Source: Erinaceus europaeus (Eukaryota > Chordata > Mammalia > Eulipotyphla > Erinaceidae). From it: 64,000 nt of DNA. The stretch's first letter is position 1. Every line of letters starts with the position of its first letter. The stretch spans positions 140,134 to 204,133 of the forward strand of contig NW_026647264.1 of the NCBI RefSeq assembly GCF_950295315.1, in the 5' to 3' direction. Shown piece by piece: positions 11,894 to 22,933 of the stretch. Position numbers and translations under genes: made by a program. Under the pieces are notes generated by a model, which was not told the DNA's origin, searched no databases, and saw nothing but the letters and a program-made list of their open reading frames with translations.

Positions 11894-12201
11894 CTTTTCT
11901 TTTCTTTTCTTTGCCTCCAGGGTTGTTGCTGGAGCTCAGTGTCTGCACTGAATCTACTCTCCTGGAGGCCTTTTTTGTTGTTGTTTTTCTTTTTTGTTGT
12001 TATTGCTATTGTTGGACAGGACAGAAAGAAACTGAGAGAGGAGGAGAAGACAAAGAGGGAGAGAAAGACAACTGAAGACCTGCTTCACTGCTTGTGAAGT
12101 GACCCCTTGCAGGTGGGGAGCTAGGGGCTCAAACACAGATCCTTATGTGGATCCTTGCACTTTGCTCCATGTGCGCTTAACCTGCTGCACTACCACCCTC
12201 T
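11894..12201 (-). repeat. SINE-A
   Basis: Second complete copy in the same orientation, inserted at the same target sequence as the previous one and as the L module that follows. Confidence 0.9.
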
Positions 12202-12214
12202 CCCCCAGCTTCTT

Positions 12215-13544
12215 CTTCTTTTTTTTAATTTTATTTAAGAAAGGAGACATTAACAAAACCGTAGAATAGGAGGGGTACAACTCCACACAGTTCCCACCAC
12301 CCGATCTCCATATCCCATCCCCTCCCCGATAGCTTTCCCTTTCTCTATCCCTCTGGGAGTATGGACCCAGGGTCATTGTGGGTTGCAGAAGATGGAAGGT
12401 CTGGCATCTGAAATTGCTTCCCCACTGAACATTGGCGTTGACTGGTCAATCCATACTCCCAGTCTGCCTCTCTCTTTCCCTAGTAGGATGGGTCTCTGGG
12501 GAAGTGGAGCTCTAGGACACATTGGTGGGCTCTTCAGCCCAGGGAAGCCTGGTCAGCATCCTGATGACATCTGGAACCTGGTGGCTGAAAAGAGAGTTAA
12601 CATACAAAGTCAAACAAATTGTTGAACAATCATGGGCCCAAAGGTTGGAATAGTGGAGGTGAAGTGTTGGGGGGTACTCACTGCAGACTCTAGTGTACTT
12701 CTGCTTTCAGGTATATATTTTGCCCTAGTTTATGGATACGTGTGAACATATGCTCTATCTCACAGAACCTGGTCTCTATCTAGGTTTTGGGACTTTGTTG
12801 GGAAGTGAACCACCTGGGATGGAATTAGAGAATACTATGAAAGGAAAGGTCTCACCCGAGTAATGAAGCTGAAGGGTTGTCATTCCACTCTTGAAGTCTC
12901 TGGACACAGTCTGAGGTGAAGCATGTTGAGGTGGCAATCGTTGCGTTGATTAGGTTGCAATCAGTGGATGTAGTATTATTTGATATGAATTGGGAGAAGC
13001 ATACAGGAAAGTGGGCCTTACCCTAAGGTTCCAGGACTGGGGGAAATATAGGCTCTACAGTGGAAATGTGAGGTTCCTGCTGTCTTAGGGTTCAAGAAGA
13101 CAGTGGATAGTTATTGTTATCATCACATTATTTGGTAATTGGGTTAACTTTGAAAAGTCCCTTTGTTAGGGTTTGCTGTATAATAATATAATAATATTGC
13201 TGTATAAGTATCTTGTATATAGCAGTGCCACCGGTTGCATCTGATCTACCTGGTCTAGGCTTTTGAGAGAGTCCGCATATCAAAGACTCAGCCTATGTAT
13301 TAAAAAGACTCAGTCTGTGTTTTAAAAACTTCGAGACATACAATCAATTTTTCCCCTCTCATATTAATTAAATAGTGATTTATATGACTACACTATAATA
13401 GGAGTGTACATAAACACCATTCCCACCACCAAAAGACTGTGTCCCATTCTACCCATGCACACCCACCACCACCACCCCCACCACCCCAGGAAACTGAATG
13501 TCCACCCTCAACCTCACCACAGGGTTTTTATTTTGGTGCCCTAC
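12215..13544 (-). mobile_element. L module, longest copy (1.33 kb)
   Basis: Flanked by cccccagcttctt at 12202-12214 and 13545-13557. The 3' part (12215-12700) matches the other L modules (tcccatcccctccccgatagctttccc, catggacccagggtcattgtgg, gcttccccactgaacat on the + strand). The remaining 0.85 kb has no match elsewhere in the window and includes a short TAATA repeat near 13180. Variable 5' ends and an A-rich 3' tail indicate target-primed retrotransposition. No coding potential. Confidence 0.85.
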
Positions 13545-13825
13545 CCCCCAGCTTCTTTAATCCATTCTAACCTGTGAACATCCAGAAGATATGATAAAAA
13601 AAAATGAATTCAGAACAAGTGGGCTTCCTTTATATATTTATCAGGCATTTTTTTCTTTCTTTTCTTCTTTTAGATTTCATGACTAATGATTAAATCTTTC
13701 TTATAACAAAGACAGAGAAAGATGGAGTGAGGGAGCAGCCTGTTCCACAACTCCTGAAGCTTCATCACAAGCTTCCTTTAAATAGGAATTCTGCTCACTC
13801 ATTTAAGATAATTTTGACTCAGCAC

Positions 13826-13935
13826 AATTTTTCCCCCCAGAACACTGCTCAACTCTGGTTTATGGTGGTGCTGGGGATCGAACATGGGACCTCCAAGTCA
13901 CATGCATAACCATTATGCTATTTCGCCTGCACTGA
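13826..13935 (-). repeat. SINE-C fragment
   Basis: cagaacactgctcaactctggtttatggtggtgctggggatcgaacatgggacctccaag ... cataaccattatgctat. Confidence 0.78.
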
Positions 13936-14876
13936 CTCAGCACAGTTTGATTTCCATTTTGGCTAATAATTTTCCAGATGTTTTCCCCATCCAGCATCTG
14001 AATAGATACAGGTACACATCCATACTCATGACAGCATGTTACACCAAGCACACTGTTTATGACGTGCTTCCTAAGCATCACTGGTTCTGACTACTGCTCC
14101 CCTTCTGGATACAGGTGCTTCTTTGAGACCGTTCTGTCTACATCGCCATCTTTGTCATCCGCTTGCTTTCCCCAGCACATAGCTGCATTTTTCTCCTTGC
14201 TGCAGCTTCCATCTCCAGCAGCAGGAACATACCGTGTGGTGTGAATCACTGTCCCTGTTCCTTCGTTCTTGTGCCATCACACTGTGTGGCCATTCTTCTC
14301 CAGTCTTTGTTGCATTCAGTGACTAACACTCTGTGAACATCATCTACAGTGTAGCTGCTTCCCAGAGAGAGCCTACATCACCTAGAAGCTTCCATTGATA
14401 GCAACTCTTGAAAAAGTGGTTTTCAAGATAAGTCTTGCTAGTTTGTTGACACCTCTGTTCCATGGGACAGAGGTTGAAGAGAAAGGGCCATACCTTGTTC
14501 ATCTTTGTTATTTCTATGATACCTTGTATCCAGTATCAGATGTTTGTTGCCTTAAAGCACTAAATATTTTCACATTAGCCACCCTGATTACTCCTTTCTG
14601 CAAGGCAGCGTGCTTTTTGCTGGCCTCCTTGTACGGAACATTTGAGCCCAATTTCATCTTTCTTTTTGCTTGGCTGAGCTTCAGGAAGGTGTCCTGTGTG
14701 ATAGATGGTGGTGTTGGGAAGCCCTCAGGGCCTGTCAGATGTGACTGCTGGGTTCCCAGTACCCAGGTCCACCTGAGAAAGGTGGTGTTGGCACGCCTCA
14801 AAGTCTCCTTCTCATCCCAGCACTGGCACAGCACGCCCCTGCCTTCTAATAGCTGCAACTTGCAGACCCTGGAGCT

Positions 14877-14899
14877 TTTTTTTTTTGGGGGGGGGGGGT
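14877..14899. repeat. Poly(T)-poly(G) junction
   Basis: T run of about 10 joined to a G run of about 12; a slippage-prone site. Confidence 0.9.
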
Positions 14900-16074
14900 T
14901 CTGTATGAATGGGTTGGGGGATCGCAGTGAGGATGCAAACACCCAACCTGGCACGGAGGTGCCTTAACTCTGAGGCCTGCAGACATCCTCTGACTTACTG
15001 ATTCCAAACTATGGTATGGGGAGGGGAAGGGTCCAGAATGGGGAAAGCAAAGAGTAGGGGCTCCCAGGAGTTGGGGGGTGGCCACTGTGGGAGGACTACG
15101 GGGAGGGTACAGGACACACAGGTGGCCCACAGGATGCACACCCCTGCCCCATCCCTCATGGAGGACCTCTGCTGTCATTCCCCGTGGCAGGGCCAGCCTG
15201 GCTCTGTGCCTCTTACATTTCACCTGGCCAGCAGTCCCACCAGCCCTGCCTGCTGTGCCCCAAGTGTGGGCAGCTTCCCCTTTGTCCAGCCTCCACCGCT
15301 TTACCCATCAGCATGGCTCAATGCTGCTGAGAATACAGCCCTCCCCGTGCTGGGTTGCATGTCTCTGTTTCATCTTCCCAGCAGACGGGGGCGGGGGCTG
15401 GTGCAGGACCCTCTCAGCTATGGCCTGAGCCTGCCTGCTACTGCTTCACAGATGAGGAAGTGAGGCTCAGAGGTTAGAGCAAGTCCAAGATTGTGTCCTA
15501 AGGCCAGCCTGTGCCCTGTCTCTCTCCCAGATCTGTGCTGTGGGCAATTCTCTCATGTCCCCACCCTCCTGAACTGGGGGATATATCTGCAAACAGAATG
15601 CAGGGTGTGATTGAGAGAGTGGTGAGGAGAGGGTTTGGGAGCCTCTGCATTGAGTCAAATCCAAGCCGGGTGTGGCTTGTTGAATGCTGATGGTTCGGGG
15701 CTGCAGGAAGCCAGGGGAAGCCCAGCCTGGAGAGCCACTGCCCACTTCCCTGGGGGAACTATGCCCAAGGGAAGCCCAATTCAACCCTGGGCCTGTCCCT
15801 GCTGTGACTGTGGTGCTCTTTACACCAAGGCAGTGCCATGGCTTACCCTCTCTCTAGGTTTCTCTTAATTACCACCCACTTAATTTTTTTTATTGGAACC
15901 TGGGAACAGTAACCAAGCCCATAGGGGGGCAAAGGCTCATTATTCTCTTATTGACCTGAAGTTTAATATAGTTGTAATTACATATGATTTGAACTGAAGC
16001 CTGTTAACATTTTGCTGGCCTGGATCCTCACAGCAGAAATGCTGTAGGTGCAGAAGGAGGACCAGAGATGGCAG

Positions 16075-16195
16075 GGTCTGGGTGGTGGCACACCCAGTTG
16101 AACACACGTTACAGTGTGAAAGGACCTGGGTCCGAGCCCCTGTCTCTACTTGCAAAAAGGAAGCTTCCTGAACAGCGAAGCAGTGAGATCGGATG
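16075..16195 (+). repeat. SINE-A head fragment
   Basis: gggtctgggtggtggcacacccagttgaacac ... gacctgggtccgagcccc ... gaagcttcctgaacagcgaagcagtgag. Confidence 0.78.
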
Positions 16196-16554
16196 GGGCA
16201 CCGTGGAAATAGGCCAGGCATAGCACGCTCATCTCACTGACAGTCTGACCCTAAGTCCTGATGTCCAGACTGAGGACTGCCTCTCCAACTGGTGCCTGCC
16301 AGCAGAACTTCCTGCAGTGGTGACAGTGTCCCACTTCTGGGCAGTCTCAAAGGAGGGCCACCAGCCACGTGTGGCAGCTGAGCCTCTGCAGTGTGACTGT
16401 TGTGAGCAAGAGGGTGAGGTTTGCACTTTACTTAGTCACTGTCAGTGTACAAAGCCGGTGTGGCAAGTGGTAGGTGGTGCAAGTGTCTGGGAGGATGGTG
16501 CGAGGTTCTAGAACAGGAAGGAAGGAAGGGCCACTGATAACAGTGACTGGCAGT

Positions 16555-16725
16555 AACTGGGCACTTACAACATGCCAATTGCTTTGCATGTGTGTCTCAG
16601 GTAATCATCAGGACAGCCCTAGGGAGTGACGAGTGTCCCATTTCTCAGATGAGGACTTCTGAGGCTCAAGAGGCTCTGGGTAGCTTGCCCAGACCCCTCC
16701 AGGTGTCTCTAGGCAGACACAGCAG
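16555..16725 (-). repeat. MIR-like remnant
   Basis: gggcacttacaacatgcca, catttctcagatgaggacttctgaggctcaagaggctctggg follow the MIR complement order. Confidence 0.6.
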
Positions 16726-17259
16726 TATTTCTGGGACATACAATTGGTGACAGTCCTGAGATGCTGGGACTCCAGGGTTGAAATCCATGATGATGCACCC
16801 ACTTCAAGGACTCCCTGTGGACTCCAGTCCTGGTGCTGTGTCCCCACATATGTTGCAAGCCTACCCCACCCCCCAAGTATGATGATATTCAAAGGTAGCA
16901 TCCTCAGGAAGCAGCTTGGTTTGGATGAGGCCACAAGGTTGGTTTCCCTGATGGGGCTAGTGCCTCTTGAAGAGGAGGGAGACCATAGGCCACTCTTGCC
17001 ACAGTGCGAGGACACAGAAAGTAGCAGCTGGTGTCCTGAGCTGGGACTTCCAGTCTTCAGAATTGTGCCACATACTTGCCTGTCATTTAAACCACAAGGT
17101 GAGTCTATGGCATTTTGGTCTTTAAAGCAGTCCAAGCAGACAGGGCAGAGCCACACAACCCACCCCGCCCCTAGCTGACTGCGTGAGGCAGGGCAGGGCA
17201 ACACAAAGAGTCAGCCCCGGGGCAGTGGGCCCCTGCCTCCTGTTAGAAATCTCTCTTCT

Positions 17260-17536
17260 GAGACAGGCTGTAAGTATGAATCGACCTGTCAATGCCCATG
17301 TTCAGTGGAGAAGCAATTACAGAAGCCAGACCTTCCACCTTCCGCACCCTATAATGACCCTGGGTCCATGCTCCCAGAGGTTTAAGAATAGGAAAGCTAT
17401 CAGGGGAGGGAATGGGATATGGAGTTCCAGTGGCAGGAATTATGTGGAATTGTACCCCTCTTATCCTATGGTCTTGTCAGTGTTTTCATTTTATAAATAA
17501 AAACTAAAAAAAAAAAAAGAAAAAGGAAAAGAAAAA
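17260..17536 (+). mobile_element. L module, 277 bp
   Basis: 5'-truncated copy ending in 'tttataaataaaaactaaaaaaa', flanked by agaaatctctcttct (17245-17259) and agaaatctctctcct (17537-17551), 14 of 15 bases. The same target sequence was hit again by the SINE that follows. Confidence 0.88.
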
Positions 17537-17551
17537 AGAAATCTCTCTCCT

Positions 17552-17791
17552 GGGGGTCAGGCGGTGGCACATCTGGTTAAGCACACACATTACAGTGCAT
17601 AAGGACCCTGGTTCAAGCCCCTGGTCCCCACCTGCAGAGAGAAAGCTTTACAAGTGGTGAATCAGGGTTGCAGGTGTCTCTGTCTCTGTCTCTCTCTCTC
17701 CCTCTCTATTTTCCCATCTCCTCTCAATTTCTCACCATCTCTAACCAGTAATAAAGAAATAAAGCTTAAAAAAATAAATAAAATTTAAAAA
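17552..17791 (+). repeat. SINE-A
   Basis: gggggtcaggcggtggcacatctggttaagcac ... ggttcaagcccctggtccccacctgcag ... aataaagaaataaag. Flanked by agaaatctctctcct (17537-17551) and agaaatccctgtcct (17792-17806). Confidence 0.9.
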
Positions 17792-18019
17792 AGAAATCCC
17801 TGTCCTGTGGAGGGCTTCCACCTTCCCTCCACAGAGGCAGTGCAGAGAGCACAGCCAGGTGCCCTGTCTTGCTGGAAGAACCACTGTCCTGGAGCCGGTG
17901 ACTGCAGGCAGCTGCATGGTACCTTCGCCCCAAACCTGCCCCAGGGCCATCCTGTCTCACAGTCTCTGTTCACTTACTTGAGAGTCACCAGCCCCTGGGA
18001 AGCCAGGATCTAACTCCCC

Positions 18020-18680
18020 TGGTATAGCTCACCCTGTACTATGCATGAGGACCTGGGTTTGAGCCCCCAGTCACCTCCTGGGAGCACCATCTAAAGGGGA
18101 AGCTTCCCAAGCCGTGGAGCAGTGCTGTGATCTCTCCTCTCCCTCCCCCTTCTGCTCCTCCTCCTCCCTCTCTGTCTCCCTCCTCTTACTTCTCCGTTTA
18201 CCCTTCTTCTCCCTCTTCTTCTCCTGCCCCTGCTCCTTCTCCTCTGCCCCACTCCTCCTTCTGCTTTTCTTTGTCACCAGGGTTATCACTGGAGCTTGGC
18301 ATCTACATGACAGTTCCACCACTCCTGGCAGCCTCCTGCACCCCCTTTTTTCTTTTTTCTTTATTTATTTTTTACAGAGGCAGAGAGAGATGGGGAGAAG
18401 AGAAGAGAAGAGTGAGAAGGAAAAACACCTTCAGCACAACTCCTGTTGCTCCTTGTGACAATCCCCCCCCTGCAGGTGGGAACCCAGCCTTGAAACCTAG
18501 TCCTTGCACATGATAATAAGTACACTCAGCCAAGTGTGCCACTACCTGGCCCACTCTCTCCACTTCACATCTCTCCTCTCCTCTCTGTCTTCCACCTCAA
18601 TCTGAAGAATAAATAAATCCACTAGGAGTAATGGCATTGTGGAGGCGCAAAGCCCCCAGAGAAGCCTGGGAGAAAGAAAG
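18020..18680 (+). repeat. Old SINE-A split by a second SINE
   Basis: Head ctcaccctgtactatgcatgaggacctgggtttgagccc with CT tract to 18267, interrupted by the - strand SINE at 18268-18555, and resuming with actctctcc...aataaataaatccactaggagtaatggcattgtggagg. Confidence 0.72.
18268..18555 (-). repeat. SINE-A nested
   Basis: tgtcaccagggttatcactggagcttggc ... cccctgcaggtgggaaccc ... caagtgtgccactacctggccc. Confidence 0.85.
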
Positions 18681-19040
18681 GGGGGCAGAGGGGGAGAGAG
18701 AATGCAGCCACATCCCCAAAGATTTGAAGCAACTTCTCCGGTTGCTGTGGGCTGCTCCTTAGCAGGGGCAGGTGTTGATCCTTTCTCCTGGGATCTTGAG
18801 TCTCACTAACCAAATGTGGGGCCTCTTTAACATCAAAGTCCCAGTTTTGAATCTGCATAAGGGAGGCCATTATAATACCCACTTTCTTCATCCTTTGTTG
18901 CTGGGATCACCATGCCTGGAAGACACATTGCCCAATAAATGTTATGGATTGGTGCTGTGTGCTTGGAGGGTGAGCAGGCCTTGAAGCCTCCAAACCAGTG
19001 GAACCTGCAGTAGGAAAACCTCGCCTCACTGGGAGTTCAT

Positions 19041-19539
19041 TGTTGGTATGCTTCTAAATTATGCTTCTAAGACCCCTTCTGTTTCATTGGTTTAATCCCC
19101 CCTGCTTAACACTGTATTCTATTTACATAAACCACTGTTAACTAAGCACCGCCCTGCCTCCAGGGCATTGGTTTAATCCTGCTGGTTCATACTCTCTTTT
19201 TGCTCCGCCCCCTCTCCTTGTCACACCCTGATTTCCACCAATCTCTTTTTGCTCCACCCTCTCTATGTCACATCCTGTTTCCACCCTACTTGGTGAGTAT
19301 AAATGCAGCTGCTCTGTCACCAGAATCATCAGAAGCACTTCACCAGGACTTCCTAACAGGCTCTGGAGAGAGCCTATAAGCTGATCTGCACTGGCAGCCC
19401 CAGGATATATAAGGACAACATTGTGATTAGAGATAGCTTAGATTGCACTGCGTTCCACATGAATAAAGACTGAACTGTGTACCACTCAGCCATGAGTCTC
19501 TGGTCATCTCTCTCTCCTGCCTGCGAAGCTAGCCCGGCA
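19041..19539 (+). repeat. Endogenous retrovirus LTR (LTR family 1)
   Basis: A 499-bp LTR starting TGTTGGTATGC and ending CCCGGCA. It has a TATA box (TATAAA, 19298-19303) and a polyadenylation signal (AATAAA, 19462-19467), giving a plausible U3-R-U5. It is followed two bases later by a primer binding site. A related 396-bp copy lies at 28753-29148 on the - strand, sharing both ends and blocks such as the GGTTTAATCC and TTAACTAAGCAC regions. No internal coding sequence follows. Confidence 0.88.
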
Positions 19540-19542
19540 TAA

Positions 19543-19561
19543 TGGCGCCCTGAACAGGGAC
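19543..19561 (+). other. Lys-tRNA type primer binding site
   Basis: tggcgccctgaacagggac differs from the standard site complementary to the 3' end of tRNA-Lys3 only by one extra T. It lies directly after the LTR end, as in retroviruses that prime with Lys3. Immediately after it the sequence returns to what looks like flanking DNA, so no leader, gag or pol is retained. Confidence 0.82.
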
Positions 19562-20714
19562 TGGCAGTTCATCTTCACACATGCAGCCTCTGCACAGGAC
19601 AGTGGGAGTTAGGGAATCGAGCTGACTGGTTTGAGTACCTCCTGCTTCTCTTCTCCCTGTCCCCCACCCCTGGGAAAGGAGAGGCCCAAGTGTGTCAAAG
19701 GAGGCCTCTGCCTTCGAGGGATGAGGGGTGAAGGCTGGAGTAAGGCTACTCATCAGAAGGAGTCTCCAGGCAGGTCAGGGATGGTGGCTCAGGGCTCTTA
19801 GAGGTGGGAGGAGAGGGGCAGGCAGGCTGCTGACCTCTGGGGAGGTTGAGTCTTGGCCTGGCACAGACCCCAGGCCCAAACCCTCATTAGAAATGTCTGG
19901 CCCCTTCTCCCAGCCTTGATAGCCAGAGCTCCTAGGCTAGGACTTTCACACAAGCTCGAAGGAGCCCTAGTCTTGATTGGGATGGATTCCCTGCCAGACT
20001 AGAGATAAAGGAGCTGGTTGCATTTTATTTAGAGCAATGGAAGTGACAATTCTCAGTACCTGCACTCTGGACAGTGGCAAGTGAAGTGCACACCTTCCTC
20101 AAAGGTACCCGCTTCCCTTCTGCTGAGAGCTGGCTCGTACCCCGTCAGGTGCTGACTACATGCTCCAGGAAGCCAGGCTGGTGACATTTTCCTCTCCTTG
20201 GAGAAGTGTGCTCTCTGCTCACTTGACAGCCTGCAGAAAAGGTCAAACAACAGGCCTGGCCTTCCCTCGGGGTAGTGAGGGGCAAGAGAAAACCCCCCAG
20301 CTGCATGGAGACCCACGCAGCCTCCAGTGGGAGCAAGATTGAGTAGCTGATGTGACAGTTATCTGAGGAGGACACACTATCGCTGAGCCCATTTCCTTCT
20401 CTGTCAAATGGCCCTGCGGCTTACACCACAGCTTCCCAGACCCCTAAACGAAGAGGTTTGGCTTAATGTAAGTGCTCAAGCTGTCACTGGTATTTCTCAC
20501 TCTATCATCTTCTCACCTTGTCAAGCCATCTGTGAGGTTTTTGCCTGGTTATATACAAATCTGTGTCTTTTTTGTTGAGTAACATCATTTCCTACCCACA
20601 TTTCCAAGGATCGACACAATCTGTTAAGTCTGCCTGCTTCTTCCTCTGGTATTGGACATTTGGGTTGTTCCCAGTTCTTTGCTACTGAAAACAATGTGAC
20701 TACCAGCAAACTTT

Positions 20715-20832
20715 TCTTCTTTTTTCCTTTTTACCAGGTCGGCTCTGTTCTTGTGGCTATGCTGGGGAATGAACCTGGGGCCTTTGGTACCTCACGCATG
20801 AGTCTTTCTGCATGCTGTCTCCCCAGTCCAAC
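20715..20832 (-). repeat. SINE-C-like fragment
   Basis: taccaggtcggctctgttcttgtggctatgctggggaatgaacctggggcc ... cacgcatgagtctttctgc. Confidence 0.6.
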
Positions 20833-20918
20833 AGCAAGCCTGTTTTGTTTGTTTGTTTTAATGATCCTAAGGAAGCATAATTATAGGGGTAAATCTGTAA
20901 TGTAAGATGTGTGCTTAA

Positions 20919-21097
20919 TCAAAGTAAAAGACTCTGGGGTGAGTGGGGGGGGGGAGAATACAAGTCCAAAAAGATGACAGAGAACCTAGTGGGGGCTGTA
21001 TTGTTATATGGAAAACTGGGAAATGTTATGCATGTACAAACTATTGTACTTACTGTCAAAGGTAAAACATTAATTCCCCAATAAAGAAATTTGAAAA
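20919..21097 (+). mobile_element. L1 3' UTR fragment, short form
   Basis: A 179-bp copy of the short-form L1 3' UTR (caaagtaaaagactctgggg ... ccccaataaag) flanked by aagatgtgtgcttaa (20904-20918 and 21098-21112, 15 bp perfect). It interrupts an old - strand SINE whose right part (ccaccacctggcccc) resumes at 21113-21137. Confidence 0.9.
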
Positions 21098-21350
21098 AAG
21101 ATGTGTGCTTAACCAGATGCACCACCACCTGGCCCCCCCTGTATTGTAGAGATCAGTGGATGGACACATCCTCAAAGTCAGCAGCAGGTTTGAGATGACC
21201 CGTTCCCTTTGGGTTGTCTACCCTTTGAACCTAAAGCCAAAGCCAACCCCTTGGGAGATGCCTGGGGGGCCCTTGGTTACAGTTCCCCCAGCCCCCAGCC
21301 AGGAAGGAATGGGCTGAAGTGTTTACCTCTTCCTGTCCTCTCTCTTGTAG

Positions 21351-21437
21351 AAAGTCTGCACCAAATGTGGGATCGAGGCTTCCCCTGGCCAGAAGCGGCC
21401 CCTGTGGCTGTGTAAGATCTGCAGTGAGCAGAGAGAG
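21351..21437 (+). CDS. RPH3AL: RPH3AL (Noc2) internal exon, zinc-finger half
   Basis: Phase-0 exon of 29 codons between a good acceptor (tctctcttgtag) and donor (gag|gtaggg). The translation begins [20 protein letters not shown] and continues CKICSEQRE. It carries two C-x2-C pairs (CTKC, CKIC) that in the rabphilin family are zinc ligands of the FYVE-like finger in the Rab-binding domain. From memory of the mammalian protein (about 315 aa) this is roughly residues 118-146. RPH3AL is a cytosolic Rab3/Rab27 effector on secretory granules in endocrine and exocrine cells; it resembles the N-terminus of rabphilin-3A but lacks C2 domains. The sequence fits RPH3AL better than RPH3A (KICSEQRE and [13 protein letters not shown] as recalled for RPH3AL; RPH3A has a different stretch here). 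The preceding exon was not found upstream, so it is either outside the window or missed. Confidence 0.95.
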
Positions 21438-22334
21438 GTAGGGTGCCCAGGGTGACAGGGTGGGCTGGGCTGGGGAGGGGTCAGGAGGGGCTCACCTTTG
21501 GGGAGGTACACTTTGGTGAGCGGGAGGGCTTTCTCCGGCATCGGTGAACAGGGAGGAAGATGAGGAGGGGCACCCGGGATGGGGGGACAGTGGCCCTGGT
21601 CCTGCCCTGCCCGGGGTCATGGTTTCAGTGGAAGCCCTCTAGTGCACATAATGCACGTGGTGCTGTGTGTGGGTCTGTTCTCACAGTAAAAGCTAAAGCT
21701 GCCTGTGGTTGATGTTCCCTTTGTGCCGGGTAGTGCACAGCTCTGCACATCCCCATAGGTGGGGCTGCTAGCATCCCCCTTGCTGGATGAGGAGCTGGCA
21801 GCATGGGGGTCAAGTAACGGTGGCCTCCCACTGGCTAGTGAGGCAACTAGGGATTGGGTGTGACTGTGGTCTGTTGTGATGAGCCCAGCAGGCATTCTGT
21901 CATTCTAGTTCTGACCCCACTGTAGAGGGAGAAATTGAGACTTGGTGAGGACCGGAGGCAAGAGCAAATTGGAGAGTATGTGGACGGCATCTTCTACCCC
22001 TGATTTGAGGCTCTCCTCACTGTCCCCAGATAAGAGGCAGAGCAGGACGTTGGCAAGCAGCTGGGGGGGAGTGGCAGGGAGGCGCACAACGAGGGTTGCA
22101 GGAATAAGACTAGTCGGCTTCAGGGAACATGCACCTGGTTTTCCAGATATGGATTGTTTTCGATTCTCTTGCTTGGCATTTTCTATGCAGTTTTAATCTG
22201 GGGGCCCATAAAGCATCTTCTGTTACTGAAAATTCTAGCCTATTCCTCCTCTTCTGGAAACCGTTGGATATACTCTTGAACCTCCTGATCCACCTTCCGT
22301 AGGTCCCTACTGCTCTTTGTCTCACTTTTTTAAA

Positions 22335-22592
22335 AAAAATATTTTATTAGTGATTTAATAATTGTCTTTCACTTTTTAAATGCAGTGCCTGGACCTCATG
22401 CATGTGTGATACCACCACCCTGGACTATTTCCTTTATGGTTTTAGAATTGGGGAAGTGAGGAAAGGCAGAGAGACACTACAGCAGTGCTCCATCATCTGT
22501 TGAGTCCCCTCACACTTTCCAGGGTGTTCAAACCCAGAACCTTGCACATGGTAGGGCATGTACTCTACCAGGTGAGCTGTCTTCTGGCTCCC
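22335..22592 (-). repeat. Old SINE
   Basis: agagacactacagcagtgctccatcatctgttgag ... caaacccagaaccttgcacatggtagggcatgtactctaccaggtgagctg. Confidence 0.68.
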
Positions 22593-22604
22593 ACTCCTGT
22601 GACT

Positions 22605-22933
22605 TTTTTTTTCCCCTCCAGGGTTATTGCTGGGGCTCGTGCCTGCACTATGAATCCACTGCTCCTGAGGCTATTTTTTCCCTTTTTGTTGCCCTTGTTG
22701 TTTATCATCGTTGTTATTGTTGTTGTTGCTGCTGTCATTGTTGTTGGATAGGACAGAGAGAGGAGAGGAAGACAGAGAGGGGGAGAGAAAGACAGACACC
22801 TGCAGACCTGCTTCACCGCCTGTGAAGTGATCCCCCTGCAGGTGGGGAGCCGGGGGCTTGAACTGGGATCCTTGCACCAGTCCTTGAGCTTTGCACCATG
22901 TGTGCTTAACCCACTGCGCTACTGCCCGGTCCT
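22605..22933 (-). repeat. SINE-A
   Basis: Complete: ctccagggttattgctggggctcg ... ggacagagagaggag ... cttaacccactgcgctactgcccggtcc. Confidence 0.93.

Larger units (their letters stand above)
1..21350 (+). other. Upstream intron of RPH3AL (presumed), with unique stretches
   Basis: No exon was recognised here; it is most simply the intron before the 21351 exon, though an upstream exon could be hidden. Between the listed repeats I see only single-copy, non-coding-looking DNA at about 250-1170, 1260-1820, 3010-3400, 3750-4240, 4510-5480, 5706-6017, 6500-7067, 7299-7755, 8890-9058, 9531-10030, 10215-10700, 11100-11400, 13935-16075, 16195-16555, 16725-17244, 17807-18020, 18680-19027 and 19573-20715. 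Several (15.0-15.5 kb, 16.7-17.2 kb) are GC-rich and open by chance in two or more frames, but have no recognisable protein or splice pattern. Confidence 0.6.

Noticed and set aside
15011..15463. 150-codon open frame on the + strand
   Set aside because: Overlapping open frames on both strands, low-complexity composition, no recognisable domain.
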